This document shows, piece after piece, positions 24,560 to 33,429 of a stretch of 37,305 nucleotides of DNA. The DNA is from CAYOEZ01 sp964402955 (GTDB lineage Bacteria > Chloroflexota > DTOL01 > DAOUCN01). The stretch is taken from contig CAYOEZ010000017.1 of assembly GCA_964402955.1 (NCBI GenBank), positions 1 to 37,305 on the forward strand, read 5' to 3'. Positions within the stretch are counted from its first letter, which is position 1; every line of letters starts with the position of its first letter. Position numbers and translations under genes: made by a program. A model generated the notes under the pieces. It made no database searches and had not been told where the DNA came from. It saw nothing but the letters and a program-made list of their open reading frames with translations.

Positions 24560-27493
24560 CTAGCGGCAATCCTGAATCACGGTGACGCTGTCGCTGCCGG
24601 CGTTGGCGACGTAGACACGGCCCGTCGCCGCGTCGAGAACGATGCCCTGTTCGGGGTTCTGTCCCACAGGTAGAGGTCCGCCCGCCAGCCATTGCCCGCT
24701 GGCGGCGTCGTAGACGTAGACGCCGCTGCTGGCCGCTGACGATGATGTCACGAAGACGTGGTTGGTCAGCGGGTTGGCGGCGACCATCCAGAGATGGGTG
24801 CCACCCGGAGGCGTGCTGGAGGTGGCGCTGCCACTCGTGGCGTCGATCGTAAAGAGCCGTCCATCGGAGATGGTCACGACGTAGAGGCGGTTCGTCGTCG
24901 GATTGATGGCGATACCATACGGATCGATGCCGCCGGGCAGCGTGATGGTCTGTGCAACGGTATTGTCGCTGCCGCGGATGACCGTGATCGAGCCAGAACC
25001 GTGATTTGTCACGTAGATGCGATTGGTGGTCGGGTTGATGGCGATGAACGATGGCTCGTCACCAGTCGTCACGGCAGCGGCGATGACCATGTTTGTCTCA
25101 CCGTTGATGACGGTCACGCTGTCTCCGGCGTAGTTGGCAACGTAGATGCGGTTGGTGACCGGGTTGACGGCCACGCCGTTGGGGCCAGATCCGACGGCAA
25201 TCGTGGCCACGACGACGTTCGACGTCGTGTTGATCACCGAGACGTTGTTGCTGTCGCGATTGGCCACGTAGACCATGCCGTTGACGGGGTTGTAGGCCGC
25301 GCCATTGGGGGCCAAACCGACCGCGATGGGCGACACGATACTGACGCCGTTGACGCTGTTGAGGACGCTGACCGTTCCCGGCAGACCGGGGCCGCTATGG
25401 TTGGCAATGTAGAGCTTGCCGGGCGCAGCAGCCACACCGTGCGGCTCACTCCAGGCGAGGAAGGTTGTCACGACGCCGGGTGTGCAGCTTGGCGTGGGGG
25501 TGAATGTCGGCGTCGGGCTGAACGTCGCGGTCGATGTCGGCGTGGGCAGGGGCGGGTAGCCCATGACCAACACCGGCAGGAAGAGTCGGAAGCGGAAGCG
25601 CGGCGTCGGCGTATAGGTGGCTGTCGCCGCTGTCGTCTTGGTCGCTGTGGCCGTCGCCGTCGCACTCACCGGCGGTTGCACTGTTGCCGTGGCGGATGCG
25701 GTTGCTGTCGCGCTCGGCGCGCTTGTCGGCGTCGCTGTGGCGGTTGGCGTCGATAGAGGTGTGGACGTCGCTGTTGCTGTGGGCGTGCACGGCGGAGCAA
25801 TGTCGAAAGAGCGGCTCAGGGTGTTGTTCTCTTCATTACTCTCGGTGACATTCCCGAAGGGGTCTACCCAGCCCTGGCGCTCGCCCGCTCCGGGAAGTGC
25901 GTCAGCAAGGGTGAAGGTGTACGTATCGCCCGGCGCAAGCGCGTCGAGGTACCAGGTGGCTCCCGGAGTGATTTGGGCCAGGAACTGGACGACTGTCGCA
26001 AACGAATAGGCCGGGGCATTGCCCTGATTCTTGATCGTGATCTTGACGGCGGCGCCGGCGCAGTTATCTACTGTCCGTTCTGTCCACACGTTGAGGACAA
26101 CCAGATCGGGCAGGCTGCCGGGAATGGTTGTGGCCGTGGCCGTGCCTGTCGCAGTCACAGTGGGTGGAATTGTGGGCGTTGCCGTATTGGCAGGCGTGGA
26201 TGTGGTCGTCGGTGTTGCCGTCGCCGGCGTCACGGCGGTCGCCGTGGCTGTATTTGTTGTTGCAGTTGCTGTCGCCGTGGCGGGGATCACGGCGGTGGTT
26301 GTCGACGTAGCGCTGGGCGGCACGGCGGTTGTAGTGGCGGTTGCGGCGGGCAGCGGCGTCTGCGAGGCCGTTGCCGTTGCGGTCACTGTGGCTGAAGGAA
26401 CGACGGCTGTCCTCGTGGCGGTAGGCGATGGCGTGGGCGTGCGCGTCGGCGGCAGATCGGTGGTCAGCGAGTAGCGCAGGATCATGCCCTGGTTGCCAAC
26501 GGACCATCCTTCGTCCGCCGCGACCATGAACACACTGTGCAGATCGGGAGAGGTGAAGGCTGTCTGTAACGTGACGCTGTCGGTAATCCAGGCTTCGGCT
26601 ACACTGTCCCAGTGCATGATGTAGGGGGACTGGTTATCTGCTTGCCGGCTGCCTACTGCCCACATGTTGCTCGCATCCAGGGCATGAATGGAGAAAAGCT
26701 CCGGCAAGATAGGCAAGGTGAGCAGCGGGTTGGTCTGGCTGATCCACGTGCTGCCGTCGAAGCGCAGCGTCGCGGCGCGTGCGCCGACAGCCCAGCCGGA
26801 GGTCTGGCTGAGCATTGCGACGGAATTGAGGCTGGCGCTGGCCGGTGATGTCACAGGCGACCAGGCGCTGCCATCATACTGTGCGATGATGCCCAGCCCG
26901 CCAGTTGCCCAGCCATGCGTGGCGTCAGTGAATGAGAGGGCGTTGATGGCTCTGCTGATACTGCCCGTGTTGGTGAAGAGACTCCACAGGCCGTCTGAAT
27001 AGTGGTAGAATGTGCCGCTCCCGCCCGCGGCCCATCCGTCAGTTGCCGAAAGCATGGTGACGGCGTTGAGGGCGACGCTGATGGCGGCGTCGGTGGCATC
27101 GTTTTCCCAGACGCCGGCGCTGTACTTGAGAATCGTGCCGCTGTTGCCGACGGCCCATCCAAGGTCGGGTGACACAAAGTAGACGCCGTAGAGATCGCTT
27201 GCAAAGACATAGTTTGGCGTTGCATCGCTCCAGACGCCCTCCAGGTAGTGCAGAATCACAGGCGCTCCGTTCGTGCCGCCGACAGCCCATCCTTCGTTGG
27301 CGGACAGCATGAACAGGCTGTAGAGATCGCGATCGGTGGGGGGAGAGATTGTAAATTGCCGCCAGACGGGCGTTGCGGCCGGGCTGGCATTGAGTGCAAC
27401 GGGCGCGGTCTGCGCCCACGCCGGGCTGAATGCCCCGATCGCTGCGACGGCGAGCAGGACAACGGTGATCAGGAGTGCAGGCAGGGTCTTCAA
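24560..27493 (-). CDS. Secreted double beta-propeller protein with Thr/Pro stalk and CARDB domain
   Basis: A signal peptide (KTLPALLITVVLLAVAAIGA to AWAQ) leads to seven blades marked by WAVGGTNG, WAVGNSG, WAAGGSG, WATGGLG, WAVGARA, WAVGSRQ and WSVGNQG. A Thr/Pro/Ala stalk follows, then a CARDB-like domain (LPDLVVLNVWTER, VTESNEENN), a second stalk, the hydrophobic FRLFLPVLVMGYPP motif, and seven YVTN-type blades (VYVANRDSNNVSVI, IYVANYAGDSVTVI and others). It is probably anchored or displayed at the cell surface for binding; no enzyme motif is seen. AGGAGGT at 27508-27502 is 8 nt from TTG 27493 but only 2 nt from the in-frame GTG 27499, so I prefer TTG. Confidence 0.88.
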   Translation of the reverse strand: MKTLPALLITVVLLAVAAIGAFSPAWAQTAPVALNASPAATPVWRQFTISPPTDRDLYSLFMLSANEGWAVGGTNGAPVILHYLEGVWSDATPNYVFASDLYGVYFVSPDLGWAVGNSGTILKYSAGVWENDATDAAISVALNAVTMLSATDGWAAGGSGTFYHYSDGLWSLFTNTGSISRAINALSFTDATHGWATGGLGIIAQYDGSAWSPVTSPASASLNSVAMLSQTSGWAVGARAATLRFDGSTWISQTNPLLTLPILPELFSIHALDASNMWAVGSRQADNQSPYIMHWDSVAEAWITDSVTLQTAFTSPDLHSVFMVAADEGWSVGNQGMILRYSLTTDLPPTRTPTPSPTATRTAVVPSATVTATATASQTPLPAATATTTAVPPSATSTTTAVIPATATATATTNTATATAVTPATATPTTTSTPANTATPTIPPTVTATGTATATTIPGSLPDLVVLNVWTERTVDNCAGAAVKITIKNQGNAPAYSFATVVQFLAQITPGATWYLDALAPGDTYTFTLADALPGAGERQGWVDPFGNVTESNEENNTLSRSFDIAPPCTPTATATSTPLSTPTATATPTSAPSATATASATATVQPPVSATATATATKTTAATATYTPTPRFRFRLFLPVLVMGYPPLPTPTSTATFSPTPTFTPTPSCTPGVVTTFLAWSEPHGVAAAPGKLYIANHSGPGLPGTVSVLNSVNGVSIVSPIAVGLAPNGAAYNPVNGMVYVANRDSNNVSVINTTSNVVVATIAVGSGPNGVAVNPVTNRIYVANYAGDSVTVINGETNMVIAAAVTTGDEPSFIAINPTTNRIYVTNHGSGSITVIRGSDNTVAQTITLPGGIDPYGIAINPTTNRLYVVTISDGRLFTIDATSGSATSSTPPGGTHLWMVAANPLTNHVFVTSSSAASSGVYVYDAASGQWLAGGPLPVGQNPEQGIVLDAATGRVYVANAGSDSVTVIQDCR

Positions 27494-27499
27494 GGCCAC

Positions 27500-27709
27500 A
27501 TACCTCCTATGGATGAACGAGTGCCCATTCCCATAAACGCATAAACGCTACCACTCCGATGTGCGATACGGTCAGAAGCGGCCGGCGGCTGCTTCGGGCG
27601 CGCTCCGCACAATGTCTGTGCACAAGCCGCAAGGCGCGGCTACAGAAGGGGGATGACTCCCTGCCACTACATGTAGAGACGGAAAGGGGAGAGTAAACGT
27701 TAGGGGGAT
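27500..27709. other. Spacer between clpX and the propeller gene
   Basis: It holds the propeller gene's ribosome binding site (27502-27508), a small hairpin AGCCGC-AAGGC-GCGGCT at 27625-27641 and a CTACATGTAG palindrome at 27667-27676. The hairpin could weakly end clpX transcription, but no T-run follows. Confidence 0.4.
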
Positions 27710-28993
<1,284 letters not shown>

Positions 28994-29020
28994 GAGCGAT
29001 ACTCCGTGTTGGTTCGCCGC

Positions 29021-29061
29021 GATAGTATGCAGCGCACAATATCACAACTCTGCATACTATC
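29021..29061. repeat. 12-bp inverted repeat between clpP and clpX
   Basis: GATAGTATGCAG and CTGCATACTATC form perfect arms around 17 nt in the 84-nt spacer. There is no T-run. It could be an operator or an mRNA stem-loop that sets the clpP to clpX ratio. Confidence 0.7.
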
Positions 29062-29077
29062 ACGACGAAGGACACAC

Positions 29078-29686
29078 CTATTTGTTATCGCTTGTGAGCA
29101 CCTGGTCGACGATACCGTACTTGACCGCTTCTTCGGCGTTCATGTAGAAGTTGCGATCCGTATCCTGGATGATACGCTCCTCGGTCTGGCCGGTGTGCTT
29201 GCTCAGGATGCCGTTGAGCATCTTGCGCAGGCGCAGAATCTCACGCGCCTGGATTTCGATGTCAACGGCCTGTCCCTGCACGCCGCCCAGGGGTTGGTGA
29301 ATGTGAATTGTCGAGTGGGGCAGGGCGTAGCGCTTGCCCTTGGCGCCGGAGGCCAGCAACACCGTGCCCATGCTGGCCGTGATGCCGACGGCATGGGTCG
29401 CCACCTGGGGCCGGATGAGTTGCATGGTGTCGTAGATGGCCAGGCCGGCGGTGATGACGCCGCCGGGGCTATTGATGTACATATTGATGTCGCGATCAGG
29501 GTCCTCGCGATCAAGGAAGAGCAATTGGGCAACGATCACGTTGGCGACCTGGTCGTCGATCGGCGTGCCCAGGAAGATGATGCGCTCGCGCAAGAGCAGT
29601 GAGTAGATGTCGAAGGCTCGCTCACCGCGGCCCGACGACTCGATAACCATCGGGATCAGGCTGCTTGGAACAGTTTGGTCTGACAT
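29078..29686 (-). CDS. clpP: ATP-dependent Clp protease proteolytic subunit
   Basis: A serine peptidase that forms two stacked heptamer rings under ClpX. The catalytic triad can be read as Ser in GITASMGTVLLASG, His in PHSTIHIHQPLGG and Asp in IIQDTDRNFYM. INSPGGVITAGLAIYDTMQ and FLGTPIDDQVAN are also family text. ATG at 29686 (MSDQTVPSSLIPMVIESSGR) gives 202 residues, a usual length; a longer frame to 29749 has no family match and contains the GGAGGG ribosome binding site. It lies 84 nt upstream of clpX on the same strand. Confidence 0.97.
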   Translation of the reverse strand: MSDQTVPSSLIPMVIESSGRGERAFDIYSLLLRERIIFLGTPIDDQVANVIVAQLLFLDREDPDRDINMYINSPGGVITAGLAIYDTMQLIRPQVATHAVGITASMGTVLLASGAKGKRYALPHSTIHIHQPLGGVQGQAVDIEIQAREILRLRKMLNGILSKHTGQTEERIIQDTDRNFYMNAEEAVKYGIVDQVLTSDNK

Positions 29687-29816
29687 TTTCGTCAAATCCC
29701 TCCAGGGAAAGAGCACACGAACTCTGGCGGCGGCTTGCACCGCCCACAAGGTAACTCTTCACGGATGTCTCATGCTAGAACTACTGCCGCATTTTTCGCC
29801 CGCCAGGGTGTGAATC

Positions 29817-29895
29817 CACCGCGGAGACGCAGAGGGCACTGAGAAAAAGCACAGAAAACCATCAAAACCTCTGCGATCTCTGCGTCTCTGCGGTG
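29817..29895. repeat. Hairpin repeat, GCAGAG family, tig-clpP spacer
   Basis: The arms CACCGCGGAGACGCAGAG and CTCTGCGTCTCTGCGGTG pair over 18 positions with one G-T wobble; the loop is 43 nt. Short GC arms (CGCCCG at 29797, CGGGCG at 29912) flank it. It shares the GAGACGCAGAG type of text with the elements at 7768 and 21353. Confidence 0.8.
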
Positions 29896-29918
29896 AGACA
29901 ACGCTGTCAGACGGGCGG

Positions 29919-31319
29919 CTAGTGTGTTGCAATAACGATCTTGGGCGTCTCTTCGTTGCTTGCGGCCGCCTCATCACTGCTGACAATGGAGTCAGTCGGC
30001 GACGGCATGGCCGTGCTCGTGGAAATCGCGACCGCTTCCTGGCCCTCGGTGACCCTGGCGATCAGGTTATCGAAGAGGGCTTTTGAAAACAGGCTCTTCT
30101 TGATGCGGTCGTGCATCTCGTTGGTGCTCAGATCGCGCCGCGCAGTAGCCCGGTCCGCCTGGAGAGCGACGATGCGATCGATCTCAGCATGCACGGCGCC
30201 ATCTTCGACAACGATGCCTTCGGCGCGACCGAGTTCTTCGACCAGCAGGTAGTTGCGGATGCGCTTTTCGGCGTCGGGTCGCAGATCAGCGCGCATCTGC
30301 TCCATCGTCATCTTGGTGATCTGGAGGTAGAGCTCCATCTCGATGCCGCGCGACTTCATGTACTCGGCGCGATCGGCGTACATGCTATCGATCTGTTGCT
30401 CCGTCATGACATCGGGGAACTCCACGTTGGATACGGCTGCGATTTCGTCAAGAACCTTGTTCTCCATGCGGCCGCGGGCTGCGTCCTGGCGCGAATTGAG
30501 CAGCGAGGCGCGCACGCGCTCGGTCAGGGCGGCAACGTCGTCGCTATTGATGGTCTTGGCGAAGGCGTCATCCAGTGCGGGAACGACTTTCTCCTTAATC
30601 TCATGCACCGTGACAACGGGCGAACCCGTGGCGCCAGCCATTTCTTTGTTTGGCGCGTCATCGGGTACCTGGACGGTGAATTCCTTCTCGACTCCTGGTT
30701 CCATATCGATCAGGCGCATGGCAAAACCGGGCACGATGAAGTTAGCATTCTCGTCGATAACCAGACTATAGTTTTCGGGTAGAACGATCGGCTGCGCGCC
30801 GATGACGCCGTGCGCCGTGACCGTGACCATGTCACCCTTGCGCAGCGGGCGGTGCTCGACGGGCTGCCACTGGGCCTGCTCTGCGCGCAGCTTGTCCAGC
30901 GTCTCCGTGACATCGCTGTCTGCAACAGTGATCAGCTCGGGGGCGATGCGGATATTGCTGTAGTCGCCGATCGTCGCCGTTGGTTGGTGGGTGAGCGTGA
31001 TTTCAAAGATGAGCGGGTTGTGCTGGGTGACCTTGACTCTGGGACTGTCAAAGAGGGGGGTGTCTTTGAACTGGCCGGTGAGCAGCTCTTGCCAGATTTC
31101 GTCCATCAGGTGCGTCTCGACATCCTCTTCGACAACCTTAGGATTGACATAACGCTCAACGATGTTGCGCGGCGCCTTGCCCTTGCGGAAACCCGGGATG
31201 ACGGCTGCGCGTGCGACACGGCGGAAAGCTTCTTCTTTTGCCTTGACGACGCGCTCCGCATCGACTTCTACCGTCACCTGTGACTGGCTGTGGGGCAGGG
31301 TCTCAACTGTGACGTTCAT
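29919..31319 (-). CDS. tig: Trigger factor
   Basis: A ribosome-bound chaperone that meets nascent chains at the exit tunnel. The N-terminal ribosome-binding domain carries the signature PGFRKGKAPRNIVERY near residue 43. A middle PPIase-like (FKBP) domain runs from about 150 to 245 (RKGDMVTVTAHG, VPGFAMRLIDMEPGVEKEF), and the C-terminal helical chaperone arm follows (PDVMTEQQIDSMYADRAEY). The last 45 residues are a Ser/Thr/Glu-rich tail. Length 466 residues is typical. ATG at 31319 has GAGGAC a few nt upstream. It lies between tRNA-Leu and clpP, the common tig-clpP-clpX order. Confidence 0.96.
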   Translation of the reverse strand: MNVTVETLPHSQSQVTVEVDAERVVKAKEEAFRRVARAAVIPGFRKGKAPRNIVERYVNPKVVEEDVETHLMDEIWQELLTGQFKDTPLFDSPRVKVTQHNPLIFEITLTHQPTATIGDYSNIRIAPELITVADSDVTETLDKLRAEQAQWQPVEHRPLRKGDMVTVTAHGVIGAQPIVLPENYSLVIDENANFIVPGFAMRLIDMEPGVEKEFTVQVPDDAPNKEMAGATGSPVVTVHEIKEKVVPALDDAFAKTINSDDVAALTERVRASLLNSRQDAARGRMENKVLDEIAAVSNVEFPDVMTEQQIDSMYADRAEYMKSRGIEMELYLQITKMTMEQMRADLRPDAEKRIRNYLLVEELGRAEGIVVEDGAVHAEIDRIVALQADRATARRDLSTNEMHDRIKKSLFSKALFDNLIARVTEGQEAVAISTSTAMPSPTDSIVSSDEAAASNEETPKIVIATH

Positions 31320-31415
31320 GTGTCCTCATTTGGAGTCCGAGAGTGCAGACCGTCCGCCCGGGCACGGTGATCGGGCGGCGGCGGCCGCCCCTGCTCTTTG
31401 GGACTCATGTATTCT

Positions 31416-31500
31416 TGGTGGGCGGTGAGAGACTCGAACTCTCACGGATTGCTCCAACGGATCCTAAGTCCGTCCTGTCTGCCAATTCCAGCAACCGCCC
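31416..31500 (-). tRNA. tRNA-Leu (anticodon UAG)
   Basis: The RNA folds as a class II tRNA: 7-bp acceptor stem GGGCGGT/ACCGCCC, D arm with AATTGGCAGA, anticodon stem-loop ACGGA-CTTAGGA-TCCGT with anticodon TAG (reads CUN Leu codons), a variable arm GGAGCAATCC, and T arm GAGAG-TTCGAGT-CTCTC. The discriminator is A and CCA is encoded (end at 31416). Confidence 0.96.
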
Positions 31501-31520
31501 GCGCCTGTAGCGCGCCCTGC

Positions 31521-31549
31521 ATTGTAGCATAGGGATAGACAAAAGGCAA
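31521..31549 (-). promoter_or_regulatory. Promoter of tRNA-Leu, possibly also tig-clpP-clpX
   Basis: On the minus strand TTGCCT (31549-31544) and TACAAT (31526-31521) are 17 bp apart. Transcription would start near 31514, about 14 nt before the mature tRNA. No equally good promoter was found between the tRNA and tig. Confidence 0.7.
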
Positions 31550-31586
31550 TGGCTGAGGCGACTCTAAGAATATCTCTGGTCACAAA

Positions 31587-31633
31587 CGGAAGCCTCTGCG
31601 AGGTTGGTGCTGCCAGCCTCGCAGAGGCTTCCG
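31587..31633. repeat. Hairpin repeat upstream of tRNA-Leu and behind the TadG-like gene
   Basis: A perfect 17-bp stem (CGGAAGCCTCTGCGAGG and its complement) with a 13-nt loop. It follows the TadG-like gene by 54 nt and could stop its transcription, though without a T-run. It looks like another dispersed palindrome. Confidence 0.85.
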
Positions 31634-31687
31634 CTTCCTGAGTGAGGAGCTTTAGCTCCGGCATGATCCGCCGTTCCGGCTCCATCG

Positions 31688-32846
31688 CTACTGGATGATG
31701 ATTGGCGAGGGCATGCCATAGAAATAATCGGTATCGTAGGTAAATGCCATATCCCCGCTGCCCGTGAATCTGATGTTGTCGGCAATCAATTGGGCCTTAC
31801 CACCCATCGTACCGGTCCCGTTGACAGTCAGTTTGGCCTTCGGAAAGTAGGCTGTACCGCTCAAGAGGTCGCCGCTGCCCGATATGTTGTTCTCTTTGGT
31901 GTTATTGCGATCCTGGAAGAAGGTGAGGTTGCGGTAGGGGCCGCTGGTCATCGGTGTGACGTGCATGTTGCTGCTGCCGTTGAGGTTGAGGCCCGCGTAG
32001 CTGCCTGCTCCCGTCGGGTAGGTGGGGTCGTTTGTCAAGTAGAAAAACACGCCATCAGCAACAATCTGGCCGGAGCCGCCCAGCGTCAGTTCTCCTCCGG
32101 CGATGATGTAGATGCCCGGGCGCAAGGTAAGCAGGCCGCTGCCGGTCATTTTAATGCCGCCATAGTAGACGCCCGGGTCCAGCGTCCTGCTGCTCGAACC
32201 GGTGATGTTCAAGGTGCTGGGGACAGTGGCAGTGCCATTGCGCACCGGGTAGCTGCCTATGTTCGGCGGCTGGACGGAAGCCAGGGGGTCGGGGAGCGGC
32301 GATACACCCGTCAAAGGAGTCGGTTGAATTTCTCCACTGCCAACCTTGCGTACCCCACCCGAGACGAAAATGCCGCCGCTGCGTGTGGCAAACATACCCG
32401 GACCAGTCACGCCGATTTCGCCGCTTCCGGTAAAGTCCAGGGCATTGGAGCAGGACGAGTTGACCTGGATGCCTCCACCCTCTGCAGTGATAGAGCCCGA
32501 GCCAGAGAAAGCCAGCCCGGGACACGTCGACGTTCCCAAAGCAAGGATGACGGCGTTGCCTCCGCCCAGGCGCAGGGCGCCTTTGGCCNNNNNNNNNNNN
32601 NNNNNNNNNNNNNNNNNNNNNNNNNNNNNNNNNNNNNNNNNNNNNNNNNNNNNNNNNNNNNNNNNNNNNNNNNNNNNNNNNNNNNNNNACGGCTGCGTCG
32701 GCTGCATTCTGCATGTAGCGGCGGTAGCTGTAGGCCATGCCCCCGTCAACAACGAGGCTGACAATGCCGAGCAGAACAAAGAGGAATAACACAGTGAGGG
32801 GTAGTGCTTGCCCTTTCTCACGAGGGTATACCAGTCTCCTGATCAT
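31688..32846 (-). CDS. TadG-like envelope protein with Gly/Ser beta-repeat region (split by assembly gap)
   Basis: The N-terminus MIRRLVYPREKGQALPLTVLF with the hydrophobic helix LFVLLGIVSLVVDGG and RRYMQNAADAA is the TadE/TadG-like (Flp pilus-associated) entry domain. The remaining sequence after the gap has repeated ITGSGS, FTGSGEIGVTG, LDPGVYYGGIKMTGSG and LRPGIYIIAGGELTLGGSG units, suggesting a secreted beta-solenoid-like region. The 100 N at 32589-32688 is an arbitrary gap length, so the frame difference across it carries no meaning and I treat both parts as one gene. ATG at 32846 has GGAGG about 7 nt upstream. The function is likely surface or pilus-linked; not proven. Confidence 0.75.
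32589..32688. other. Assembly gap (100 N)
   Basis: Exactly 100 undetermined bases, the usual placeholder for a scaffold join of unknown size, inside the TadG-like gene. Protein length and frame there cannot be judged. Confidence 0.98.
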
Positions 32847-33049
32847 CGCTGACCTCCACACCGCTTCGACCAGACACAGAATGCGCCTGGCCACAACAGG
32901 AAAACAAAACCCACCTCAACAGTGTGAGCCGGGTTGCTGTGCTATCGTCGCCGTCGTTGCCTGCCCGCACATATGTGCCGGCCGGATGTCATAGTGCGTG
33001 CTGATCTCGCGACGAAAAGTGCATTACCCCCTGGGTTGAGATTGGGTGT

Positions 33050-33078
33050 ATAGTAGCATAAAATCCGCTATCTGTCAA
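33050..33078 (-). promoter_or_regulatory. Sigma-70 promoter of the TadG-like gene
   Basis: TTGACA (33078-33073, perfect) and TACTAT (33055-33050) on the minus strand with a 17-bp spacer. The predicted start is near 33043. Confidence 0.72.
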
Positions 33079-33231
33079 TAGGCCCATGCCCATTTAAAGA
33101 AGCAATCGTGTGCGCTGCTCCTGCGCCTGATTGTACATGTCCGCTCCACGCCCCAAGGACGACCAGCAGTCGCGCCGGCGCTGCTATTCGTCGTTGCAGC
33201 AGATGACTTGCGCGATCCGGGCCATTTCTTC

Positions 33232-33260
33232 TTGACTTTGCGCCATCTCAATAGTATACT
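33232..33260 (+). promoter_or_regulatory. Sigma-70 promoter of the FG-GAP gene
   Basis: TTGACT (33232-33237) and TATACT (33255-33260) are separated by exactly 17 bp. The predicted start is near 33267, about 163 nt before the ATG. Confidence 0.75.
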
Positions 33261-33429
33261 GGTAAGCGAAAATGGTCCTGTGCCTGATGTGGGGATGGCT
33301 GGCAGACGTGTGGGCACTGTGCGAAAAGCGCTCCAGCTCACTGAGTGGTGGCCAGGCTCGTGCCTGGCCTGAAGACGAGATATTGGCGATGCGAATCTGC
33401 CCCGGTGCGCGCTGAGTCCGGAGACTACA

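Larger units (their letters stand above)
32847..33429. other. Divergent intergenic region between the TadG-like and FG-GAP genes
   Basis: No gene is supported. It contains two near-consensus promoters pointing outward (33050-33078 minus, 33232-33260 plus), leaving leaders of about 200 and 165 nt. The roughly 150 bp between the promoters show nothing else clear. Confidence 0.7.

Noticed and set aside
25617..26474. Plus-strand VAVAVA-type frames
   Set aside because: Mirror image of the Thr/Pro/Ala stalk of the propeller gene on the minus strand.
31354..31378. GC hairpin between tRNA-Leu and tig as a terminator
   Set aside because: The CCGCCCG/CGGGCGG stem is only 7 bp, is not followed by T residues on the minus strand and lies in a generally GC-rich spacer.
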